Source of the DNA: an uncultured Alphaproteobacteria bacterium
Lineage (GTDB): Bacteria > Pseudomonadota > Alphaproteobacteria > UBA7985 > CAJQQZ01
NCBI GenBank assembly: GCA_905480445.1
Contig: CAJQQJ010000315.1
Location: 1 to 9,746 of the forward strand
Length of the DNA: 9,746 nt
Direction of reading: 5' to 3'
The notes beneath the pieces are model-generated. The model ran no database searches, was not told where the DNA came from, and saw only the letters and a program-made list of their open reading frames with translations. This document shows, piece by piece, positions 1 through 5,052 of this stretch. The position numbers and the translations under genes are program-made. Every line of letters starts with the position of its first letter. The first letter of the stretch is position 1.

Positions 1-89
1 CTGACGTCATCCTCGCCCTCTGACAAAACAGAGAGCTTAACACTGGCGGACTTTTACTCCGGCCACAGCAGAAATATTCCGCCGCTTCA
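1..89. other. Upstream region of the SRPBCC gene; possible divergent gene start at the edge
   Basis: No complete gene lies here. On the minus strand an ATG at 10-8 is preceded by purine-rich sequence (GAGGG about 5 bases upstream), so a divergent gene could begin at the very edge of the window, but only three codons are visible. A 5-bp inverted repeat, CTCTG-ACAAAA-CAGAG (18-33), lies between that possible start and the + strand gene and could be an operator or a chance hairpin. No motif resembling an ECF42 promoter (TGTCGA-type -35, recalled from the literature on this group) was found here. Confidence 0.3.
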
Positions 90-566
90 GTGGTGGATTA
101 TTGCACCGGCGTTCTCAGTCAGACCCAAATCGAGCGATCAACGGTCGTGCAAGCGAGCCCAGCTCACGTCTATGGCTTTCTCGCTTCTAACAAGGGTTTT
201 CAAGATTTCAGCCCCTATAAGGACGCTGATCCAAATCTAAAGATCACTCTGAGCGGCCCAGAACATGGTGTCGGCTCAAGCTTTGCCTTTGAGGGCAAAG
301 ATGGCAAGGGCACACAGACTATCGTAGCCTTGGACCAAAATCGTTCTGTGACAATGCAGATTGACCTTGGTTCAATGGGAACGCCTGTCCAAACTTTCAA
401 CTTAATCCCAGGAGCAGGCAGCACCACAGTTGTGTGGCAGGTTCAAGCTAGTTTTAGTATGAATCCTGTAAAGCGTGTTTTTGGCCTGTTTATGGACTCG
501 ATGATGGTTTCAACAATTGAGCGTGGTCTTTCCAATCTTTCACGAGTGGCAAACCAAGCAGCCTAA
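90..566 (+). CDS. SRPBCC (START-like / polyketide cyclase) family protein
   Basis: Encodes about 158 residues that read as one SRPBCC helix-grip domain, a fold that holds hydrophobic ligands; the ligand and any activity are unknown. The visible pattern is the family's opening strand and helix at residues 13-31 (IERSTVVQASPAHVYGFL), an FSPY segment at 40-43, a GVGSSF turn at 60-65 followed by the KGTQTI strand, and a C-terminal amphipathic helix at about 133-155 containing MDSMM and RGLSNL. Many relatives carry an N-terminal membrane anchor before this domain; none is seen here. The start is uncertain: GTG at 90 or 93 has no good Shine-Dalgarno sequence, the frame stays open back to a stop at 21-23, and the conserved domain begins only around residue 13. 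It lies 50 bases upstream of the YciI gene on the same strand and is probably part of the ECF42 module. Confidence 0.82.
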   Translation: MVDYCTGVLSQTQIERSTVVQASPAHVYGFLASNKGFQDFSPYKDADPNLKITLSGPEHGVGSSFAFEGKDGKGTQTIVALDQNRSVTMQIDLGSMGTPVQTFNLIPGAGSTTVVWQVQASFSMNPVKRVFGLFMDSMMVSTIERGLSNLSRVANQAA

Positions 567-605
567 TCAAACCTCTAATTAAATCTATACAAGCAAACTT
601 TTCAC

Positions 606-609
606 GGAG
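606..609 (+). promoter_or_regulatory. Ribosome binding site of the YciI/DGPF gene
   Basis: GGAG seven bases before the ATG at 617 is a good Shine-Dalgarno match and fixes that start. It is the only convincing ribosome binding site in the SRPBCC-YciI-sigma group. Confidence 0.7.
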
Positions 610-616
610 AAAAATA

Positions 617-967
617 ATGAGATACACGTTCCTACTTTATCGCAACGAGTCCGCTATGGACAACGTCACCCCAGAACAGATGAATGAAGCTAGAGCAGCA
701 TTTGTTGGCTATATTCAGGCTTTGAAGGACGCTGACATTTTCCTCGCCACTGACTGGTTACTGCCGAGCTCTACGGCCACAACGATTACATTGCGCGATG
801 GCTCACGCAGGATTCAAGATGGACCCTACGCCGATACTAAGGAGCAAATGGGCGGATACTTTGCAATCGAAGCACCGGATTTGGACACCGCGTTGGAATG
901 GGCGGAGAAATGCCCAGCCGCTCGGTACGGCGTTGTTGAAGTGCGCGCTTCGGCTATGCCCGCTTAA
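617..967 (+). CDS. YciI-like (DGPF-type) protein paired with ECF42 sigma factor
   Basis: A 116-residue single-domain protein of the YCII-related/DGPF family. It opens with the usual strand (MRYTFLLYRNES), has the TATTITLRDG strand pair at 54-62, and carries the family signature at 68-84: DGPY, then ADTKEQMGG, YF.IE. The end reads CPAARYGVVEVR (99-110), the family's normal C-terminal block. The signature is usually DGPF; here Phe is replaced by Tyr. These proteins form ferredoxin-like dimers. Their biochemical role is not established, although they are the hallmark partners of ECF42 sigma factors and have been proposed as their regulatory targets or partners. The sigma gene starts 11 bases after this stop, so the two are almost certainly co-transcribed. 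Confidence 0.9.
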   Translation: MRYTFLLYRNESAMDNVTPEQMNEARAAFVGYIQALKDADIFLATDWLLPSSTATTITLRDGSRRIQDGPYADTKEQMGGYFAIEAPDLDTALEWAEKCPAARYGVVEVRASAMPA

Positions 968-978
968 CCAAGCTATCC

Positions 979-2208
979 ATGACTTCAAACCAAACCCATG
1001 AGCGTGCTGTTCAAATAGCACGCTCATCTTACGGACGGTTACTTGCTATTCTCGCGGCTAAAACGGGCGATATTTCTGCTGCAGAAGAAGCCCTGTCGGA
1101 AGCTTTCAAGCGGGCATTAGAAACCTGGCCAGATAAAGGCATCCCCAATAATCCAGAAGCCTGGCTTATCACGGTGTCTAGGAATCTAATTCTGGATTAC
1201 AAACGTAGTGCGGCGGTTCGCCTGCAGTCTGCCGTCGAAGTCGAAGACATCCAAGAACTTGTCATGAGCCAGATCGACCCTGATGAAATACCAGACGAGC
1301 GTCTGAAACTGCTTTTTGTTTGTGCCCATCCAGCCATCGATAGCAAAATTCATACTCCCTTAATGTTGCAGTCTGTTTTGGGCTTTGAGGCCGAAGATAT
1401 AGGGACTGCATTTTTGATACCGACGGCCACGATGGCGCAAAGACTGGTCAGGGCAAAGCGTAAGATCAAAGACGCAGGCATCGCTTTCAGCCTGCCAGAC
1501 CAAAGCCAAATGCAAGATCGGTTAGAATCTGTCCTCGAGGCTATTTATGGAGCCTATGCCCTGGAATGGGACAGCCCAGCCGGTGGCGACATCAGAGATG
1601 ACCTTGCTTTTGAAGCCCTTTATCTCGCCGATTTACTCGTAGAGCTGTTGCCTAGTGAAGCAGAAGTTTTGGGCTTAGCCGCCCTACTCTCTCTTTCCAT
1701 TGCACGGCGCGAAAGTCGCTATGGTGAGGACGGTGAATTCATTCCCCTGGACATGCAAGACATGGCGAAATGGGATCGTCTTAAGTTATCACGCGGCAAC
1801 GTGCTGTTGGAGCGGGCTCAAAAGCTGGGGCAAATCGGACGCTTCCAGTTAGAGGCCGCCATCCAATCCGTACACTGCGATCGCCTAGCCAATGGCCTGA
1901 CCGATTGGAACTCAATCGCCCAACTCTACGAAGGTATCATGAGGATCGCACCAACGATTGGCGCCGCAGTCGGACGCGCCGCAGCAGTCGGGAAAGTCTT
2001 CGGCTCTGAGACGGGGCTCATGTCTCTCAACCTTATCGATCCCAAAGCAATTGAGAACTTCCAACCCGCCTGGGCAACGCGCGCTCATTTACTAGAAGAA
2101 CTCGGCGAAAACGAGGAGGCAATAAGAGCTTTCGATCGAGCCCTCTCACTGACGGTGGAGAGCCCTGTTAAGCGCTATCTTCAGCATAAGAAAAACCAGG
2201 TGGCATAA
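979..2208 (+). CDS. ECF42-type RNA polymerase sigma factor with C-terminal DUF6596/TPR-like extension
   Basis: A 409-residue sigma-70-family factor, about twice the length of a plain ECF sigma, which matches the ECF42 group. Region 2 spans about residues 15-82, including AEEALSEAFKRALETWP and the PEAWLITVSRNLILDYKR block of region 2.4. Region 4 spans about 105-165 and ends in the helix-turn-helix ATMAQRLVRAKRKIKDAGI. The extension follows: EALYLADLLVELLPSEAEVLGL (212-233), a WDR block (265-267), the GRFQLEAAIQSVH segment (287-299), DWNSIAQLYEGIMRIAPT (309-326), and a TPR-like helical pair at about 364-391. In this group the extension is thought to replace the anti-sigma factor as the regulatory element. 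No anti-sigma gene is present and the DGPF gene is immediately upstream. No clear Shine-Dalgarno sequence precedes the ATG, so translation may be coupled to the upstream gene. Target promoters were not identified in the window. Confidence 0.92.
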   Translation: MTSNQTHERAVQIARSSYGRLLAILAAKTGDISAAEEALSEAFKRALETWPDKGIPNNPEAWLITVSRNLILDYKRSAAVRLQSAVEVEDIQELVMSQIDPDEIPDERLKLLFVCAHPAIDSKIHTPLMLQSVLGFEAEDIGTAFLIPTATMAQRLVRAKRKIKDAGIAFSLPDQSQMQDRLESVLEAIYGAYALEWDSPAGGDIRDDLAFEALYLADLLVELLPSEAEVLGLAALLSLSIARRESRYGEDGEFIPLDMQDMAKWDRLKLSRGNVLLERAQKLGQIGRFQLEAAIQSVHCDRLANGLTDWNSIAQLYEGIMRIAPTIGAAVGRAAAVGKVFGSETGLMSLNLIDPKAIENFQPAWATRAHLLEELGENEEAIRAFDRALSLTVESPVKRYLQHKKNQVA

Positions 2209-2210
2209 CG

Positions 2211-2348
2211 ATGACAGCTGCCTATTTAATTAGCTTTCATCACTTTAGGGTCAGTTTTACGCGGTTTCAAAGTCCAGCCCAGCTAGCTTTCAAGAACCTC
2301 AAGAGTTTCGGTAACTGTCACCGTATCCAAAGTTTTAGTTCGCTTTAG
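2211..2348 (+). CDS. Possible 45-residue ORF coupled to the sigma gene (doubtful)
   Basis: An ATG lies only two bases after the sigma-gene stop and opens a 45-codon frame beginning MTAAYLISFHH. This placement is typical of translational coupling, and the first ten residues look like an ordinary small-protein N terminus. Against it, the rest is low in recognisable pattern, it has no ribosome binding site of its own, and it runs through the left 18-base repeat and 14 bases into the 3' end of the opposing CPCC-like gene. It may be a real small protein, the truncated 5' end of a lost fourth gene, or chance. No family is recognised. Confidence 0.2.
   Translation: MTAAYLISFHHFRVSFTRFQSPAQLAFKNLKSFGNCHRIQSFSSL
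2306..2323. repeat. Left copy of an 18-base inverted-repeat pair
   Basis: TTTCGGTAACTGTCACCG. Its reverse complement matches the sequence at 3069-3086 in 17 of 18 positions. The copy is itself an imperfect palindrome (CGGTAAC-T-GTCACCG), so it could act as a protein-binding site or fold as a CGGT/ACCG hairpin. It begins 98 bases after the sigma-gene stop and 12 bases beyond the stop of the minus-strand CPCC-like gene. The identity was read directly; the role is unknown. Confidence 0.55.
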
Positions 2349-2898
2349 TGATCGTAAACAGTTTACGAACGAAATCTGAGTTATCAAACCCTGATGATAG
2401 CGGTTTTCCTACTTTGAGCCAATTGTGTCTGGCTGACAAAACCGTAGACGGAGAACCATCAAGATCACTGTTGACCAAAGACATACCATTTTCAGTGATA
2501 GGGCCCGACTCCCAACTACAAATTGGACATATGTCGCCCATGTCTTCGATTGTGTACTCGCCGCATATTTTGCAAGGATCCAAAACTTCTTCATCCTCTG
2601 CGTCGATAACAATATGCTTCAAGTTTGGGATCGAACAATATTTCGCTATTTTCATCAGTTCTTCATTCCCAAATGCCCCTAAGTCACTGACTGCTAATGC
2701 GAGACTTGCAGCATATGAGAACCCCTTCTTAAGCGCTTCGTGCCTGAAACAATAGTCAAGTTCATCTTCGTCATAAGAATACTTGACGTCTTCGCGCAAA
2801 ATTCCCGAAACCTCCTGAATCTCCCAGTCAGTGTACTTGAGAAATTCATTAATGAGAAAGCTTCTTGAGAGCTCCACTAAAAACTGATTCCTTGTCAA
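2335..2898 (-). CDS. Unrecognised protein with a CPCC-like double CxxC (zinc-knuckle) domain
   Basis: A 187-residue predicted cytoplasmic protein with no signal peptide or membrane segment. The first about 100 residues are acidic and probably helical, with no family recognised. From residue 109 a cysteine knuckle appears: CKIC (109-112), then EYTIEDMGD, then CPICSWESG (124-132), followed by NGMSLVNSDLDG. This spacing and the CxWE ending resemble the small cysteine-rich CPCC family (CPCCGY...ICPVCFWED...NGVSL), where the four cysteines are expected to bind a metal. The start is TTG at 2898: an upstream GAGG ends 7 bases before it, and a second GAGG ends 2 bases before it. Base composition is lower in GC than the flanking genes (three sampled 60-base lines give about 38-42%), suggesting separate origin. 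The gene sits alone, convergent with the sigma gene and bracketed by an inverted-repeat pair. A role in toxin-antitoxin or contact-dependent systems is possible for CPCC-like proteins but nothing here proves it. Confidence 0.7.
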   Translation of the reverse strand: MTRNQFLVELSRSFLINEFLKYTDWEIQEVSGILREDVKYSYDEDELDYCFRHEALKKGFSYAASLALAVSDLGAFGNEELMKIAKYCSIPNLKHIVIDAEDEEVLDPCKICGEYTIEDMGDICPICSWESGPITENGMSLVNSDLDGSPSTVLSARHNWLKVGKPLSSGFDNSDFVRKLFTITKAN

Positions 2899-3068
2899 AA
2901 CCTCACCTCTCTGTCCCTCTCTTGATTGAGCACCTAGTCCTTAAACTTACTATTAGATACTCTGGCGTCATTTTCATAAAATGCATGTCTGGATGTATTT
3001 TTTCCCGCTTCCAAGAAATGCGATCCCATACACTTCTTCGATTTTGATAACGTATGTACCTATAATTC
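2899..3068. other. Low-GC intergenic region upstream of the CPCC-like gene
   Basis: AT-rich stretch between the CPCC-like gene and the nitronate monooxygenase 3' end. It must hold the promoter of the minus-strand CPCC-like gene, but no convincing -35/-10 pair could be chosen by eye. No RNA gene or coding frame with family character was seen; the short open frames on the + strand here lack coding-like composition. Confidence 0.4.
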
Positions 3069-3086
3069 CGGTGCCAGTTACCGAAA
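3069..3086. repeat. Right copy of the 18-base inverted-repeat pair
   Basis: CGGTGCCAGTTACCGAAA, inverted relative to the copy at 2306-2323 with one mismatch (the sixth base). It lies 8 bases beyond the stop of the minus-strand nitronate monooxygenase gene. Read in that gene's direction it can form a short stem (TTCGGT with ACCGGAA, one bulged base, 7-base loop) but has no U-run after it, so it is a poor intrinsic terminator. No target-site duplication is obvious just outside the two copies. Confidence 0.5.
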
Positions 3087-3094
3087 TAGATTCC

Positions 3095-4063
3095 CTACTT
3101 CACCAACGCAAAGCTTCCACGCAGGGAGCCAACCGCTTCCGCGATGCAGTTTTCGATCATGGTGGCGGCGGGTTCGGTGGTGTTGATGAGGCCGACGCCT
3201 TCGCCGACGATGACTGCGCGGGTGTTGTAGTCGCTGTCTGCGCCAGCCTGATCGTAGGCTTGGGTTTCTTGTTCTATTTGGGCCAGCAGGGCGTCTTCGT
3301 TGCCGTGCCATTTGTCGAGGTAGGCGTTTGGTAGAGTGTGGAGTTTATAGGGTGATGGCCAGGTCTTGCCGCGCACATGATCCACGACAGAAGACTTAAC
3401 TGTGCTGTCTCCGTTGGCGGCGACGGCCAGGTCATGCGCCTCACCCTCTACCATGGCTTCCTCTGAGCAATAGAAACGCGTGCCCATCAACACACCCTCA
3501 GCGCCCAGCGTCAAAGCCGCGGCCAAGCCACGGCCGTCTGCAATGCCCCCGGCGGCAACAACAATAGCGCGGTCACCGACAGCATCAACGACGGCTGGTA
3601 CCAGTGGCAACGTTGCTCTGATGGCACCATGGCCACCAGCCTCGCTGCCTTGCGCGATAATGATGTCTGCGCCCCAATCGGCGGCATCACGGGCCTGAGC
3701 CACAGATTGAACCTGACAGATGACTTTTATGTCTTGTGACTTGGTTTTCTCAACAAAGCTCGAGGCATCGCCAAAGGAGAACATCATAGCCTGAGGGCGG
3801 CGTTCCAACACGAGATCGAGAAGACTGGGATTTTCCGCGAGGCTCCAGGTGATAAAGCCACAACCTACGGGCTGGTTACCGGCCTCGTCAAAAGACTCCT
3901 CCAACCATGCGGCATCGCCGTAGCCACCACCAATGAGACCCAGTCCACCAGCGGCTGAAACGGCCGCCGCCAACCGGCCCGAAGCAGCAAAAGCCATAGG
4001 TGCTGAAATAATGGGGTGGTCAATGCCGAGAAACTTGGTCAGTCTGGTGTGAATGGCGGTCAT
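3095..4063 (-). CDS. Nitronate monooxygenase (2-nitropropane dioxygenase) family flavoenzyme
   Basis: A 322-residue FMN-binding TIM-barrel protein of the nitronate monooxygenase/IMPDH-like superfamily. Such enzymes oxidise alkyl nitronates such as propionate 3-nitronate using FMN and oxygen; some relatives are NADH:quinone reductases or enoyl reductases. Visible motifs are the N-terminal PIISAPMAFAAS segment (17-28), the QGSEAGGHG loop (138-146) holding the candidate catalytic His145, the FMN-phosphate segment AAGGIADGRG (170-179) and MGTRF (193-197). The start ATG at 4063 has GGAG seven bases upstream. It follows zapA by 18 bases on the same strand, so the two are probably co-transcribed although functionally unrelated. 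The substrate cannot be assigned from sequence. Confidence 0.9.
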   Translation of the reverse strand: MTAIHTRLTKFLGIDHPIISAPMAFAASGRLAAAVSAAGGLGLIGGGYGDAAWLEESFDEAGNQPVGCGFITWSLAENPSLLDLVLERRPQAMMFSFGDASSFVEKTKSQDIKVICQVQSVAQARDAADWGADIIIAQGSEAGGHGAIRATLPLVPAVVDAVGDRAIVVAAGGIADGRGLAAALTLGAEGVLMGTRFYCSEEAMVEGEAHDLAVAANGDSTVKSSVVDHVRGKTWPSPYKLHTLPNAYLDKWHGNEDALLAQIEQETQAYDQAGADSDYNTRAVIVGEGVGLINTTEPAATMIENCIAEAVGSLRGSFALVK

Positions 4064-4081
4064 GTCTTCTCTCCGTAAATC

Positions 4082-4387
4082 TTAGAGAGAATCAGTAATC
4101 CTATTAATACGGTCTGTCATCTGTTCAAAAACAGAAGTGACGTATTCCTGGGCTTGCTCAACGGAGTTTTCGGCCTGAAGCGGACCACGAGCTTCCTCAA
4201 TTTCGTCAATCAACATGAGCGCGGCCATTAGCACCAGTCGCGATTGCCCGACTTGGCCAGAGGTCGCCGTAATTTCTGAGACCTTGATGTCAATACGACC
4301 CGCGAGCTCAAGCAGTCGATCTTCCTGCCCTGGTTCGCAGGCGATCTCGTAGTCCGTACCGTTGATGTGCAAGTTTACTTCAGACAT
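4082..4387 (-). CDS. zapA: Cell division protein ZapA
   Basis: A 101-residue ZapA, the small protein that tetramerises, binds FtsZ and cross-links protofilaments at the division ring. The sequence has the expected N-terminal globular part with VNLHINGTDYEIACEPGQEDRLLELA (4-29), then RIDIKVSEI, the conserved LVLMAALMLIDE helix (51-62), and a C-terminal coiled coil to residue 101. The ATG at 4387 is preferred over the in-frame TTG at 4399: GAGGA lies at 4397-4393, just before it, and the ZapA family begins at this Met. It overlaps the upstream coiled-coil gene by 8 bases (4380-4387), consistent with translational coupling. In many proteobacteria 6S RNA and the 5-formyl-THF cyclo-ligase gene follow zapA; here nitronate monooxygenase follows after 18 bases. 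Confidence 0.9.
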   Translation of the reverse strand: MSEVNLHINGTDYEIACEPGQEDRLLELAGRIDIKVSEITATSGQVGQSRLVLMAALMLIDEIEEARGPLQAENSVEQAQEYVTSVFEQMTDRINRITDSL

Positions 4388-4808
4388 TTTTGTCCTCAAT
4401 GTATTCCAACTCTACGAACTCGTCTTCATCTTCGTCTGACTCGTCATCTTCCTCGTCTTCATCGAAGTCGTCATCAAACTCATCATCATCTAGATCTTCT
4501 TCGTCGAGATCATCATCACTTTGCTCGTCTGCGAGTTTTTTATTCTCGCTTTCAGCAGCGCTGTCTTTCTTGGATTCGTCGATTGCGGATTGCTTTTCAA
4601 CTTGCAAGGCAAGGTTTGCGATGACGGCGTCCAGGCGCTTGTCTAGGCTTTCAGCAACTGCCTTGAGTTGTTGATTGTCAGCCTGACTTTGGGCCAATGC
4701 TTGGTCCTTCGCCGTGCTTTCTGATGATGGCGTTAAAGTCGCCGCTTTTTCTTCTAATCGCGCCAAGGCTTCTTCCAGGCCTTGTTTCGCCTCTTCTAAC
4801 CGAGACAT
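4380..4808 (-). CDS. Coiled-coil protein with hyper-acidic C-terminal tail, upstream of zapA (DUF4164-like position)
   Basis: A 142-residue protein with two parts. Residues 1-75 are a predicted coiled coil (MSRLEEAKQGLEEALARLEEK, then ADNQQLKAVAESLDKRLDAVIANLALQVEKQ), similar in style and position to the DUF4164 proteins often encoded just before zapA in alphaproteobacteria. Residues 94-130 are almost pure acid: 30 of 37 are Asp or Glu, broken only by Gln, Ser, Leu and Phe, including LDEEDLDDDEFDDDFDEDEE. The tail ends with a less acidic FVELEYIEDKNV. No membrane segment or signal peptide is seen. Its stop overlaps the zapA start. Inference: a division-associated partner whose tail may bind cations, a basic protein or DNA-mimic sites. 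No clear Shine-Dalgarno sequence precedes the ATG at 4808. The Asp/Glu codons make the DNA low-complexity. Confidence 0.75.
   Translation of the reverse strand: MSRLEEAKQGLEEALARLEEKAATLTPSSESTAKDQALAQSQADNQQLKAVAESLDKRLDAVIANLALQVEKQSAIDESKKDSAAESENKKLADEQSDDDLDEEDLDDDEFDDDFDEDEEDDESDEDEDEFVELEYIEDKNV
4419..4529. repeat. Low-complexity tract encoding the acidic tail
   Basis: The + strand here is built mainly of TC(A/T/C/G)-type trinucleotides (GAN codons on the minus strand). It is a simple-sequence region that could expand or contract by slippage in units of three without breaking the frame. It is not a CRISPR or a perfect tandem array. Confidence 0.6.
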
Positions 4809-4892
4809 CGTTTTAACAATCGCACCTAAATACTTAAAATCTAATAGAATTCTAGTCTATTGAATCGCTCCTGAAAAGCAAAACTATCAAAA

Positions 4893-4921
4893 ATACGTCA
4901 TCATGCCCTGCGGCAAGTCAA
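4893..4921 (-). promoter_or_regulatory. Candidate promoter for the coiled-coil/zapA operon
   Basis: On the minus strand TTGACT (4921-4916) is a good -35 match. A -10 at about 17 bases' distance would be ACGTAT, a weak match. It would give a leader of about 78 bases. Weak evidence; a start nearer the gene in the AT-rich stretch 4820-4862 is equally possible. Confidence 0.2.
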
Positions 4922-4940
4922 GACATAACTAAAGTGTCCA

Positions 4941-4969
4941 TTGACGTGAGGCTTTAAGGACGGCATGTT
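4941..4969 (+). promoter_or_regulatory. Candidate promoter for the tkt-gap operon
   Basis: TTGACG (4941-4946) matches the alphaproteobacterial housekeeping -35 well. With a 17-base spacer the -10 would be CATGTT (4964-4969), only a 3/6 match, which is common in this class. The leader to the preferred tkt ATG at 5053 would be about 75 bases. Confidence 0.35.
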
Positions 4970-5052
4970 GCGCGCAAAATTCCTCCGATTCTTATCATAT
5001 GTGCCGAGACTTGGCAGGCCTAGCCACAGGTCTTGGGGAAAGAAAAGGCTCA

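Larger units (their letters stand above)
4809..5052. promoter_or_regulatory. Divergent promoter region between the zapA operon and the tkt operon
   Basis: This 244-base stretch separates two divergent operons and has no convincing gene. It holds an inverted repeat AATAGA-N7-TCTATT (4843-4861), overlapping a perfect 10-base palindrome TAGAATTCTA (4845-4854), nearer the coiled-coil/zapA side, and a shorter pair GACA-N9-TGTC (4922-4938) just upstream of the proposed tkt -35 element. Either could be an operator. No known regulator's site was recognised. Confidence 0.5.

Noticed and set aside
1..250. Frame-1 reading across the SRPBCC start, resembling protein (…SRNIPPLQWW…)
   Set aside because: The SRPBCC domain in frame 3 is strongly supported from about 126 onward, and the frame-1 reading matches no family convincingly and ends by about 240.
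2213..2334. A minus-strand reading with protein-like stretches (…TVTVTETLEVLES stop, then LGWTLKPRKTDPK…)
   Set aside because: It is broken by an in-frame stop, has no start or ribosome binding site, and overlaps the only other candidate reading; no family is recognised.
2209..3094. Insertion sequence around the inverted-repeat pair
   Set aside because: No transposase gene and no target-site duplication are visible, so it is listed only as a repeat pair.
4390..4674. Serine-rich + strand open frame
   Set aside because: It is the antisense shadow of the acidic GAN codons of the coiled-coil protein.
4999..5052. Longer transketolase start at ATG 4999
   Set aside because: It adds 18 residues absent from the family and has no Shine-Dalgarno sequence; the ATG at 5053 fits the family start.
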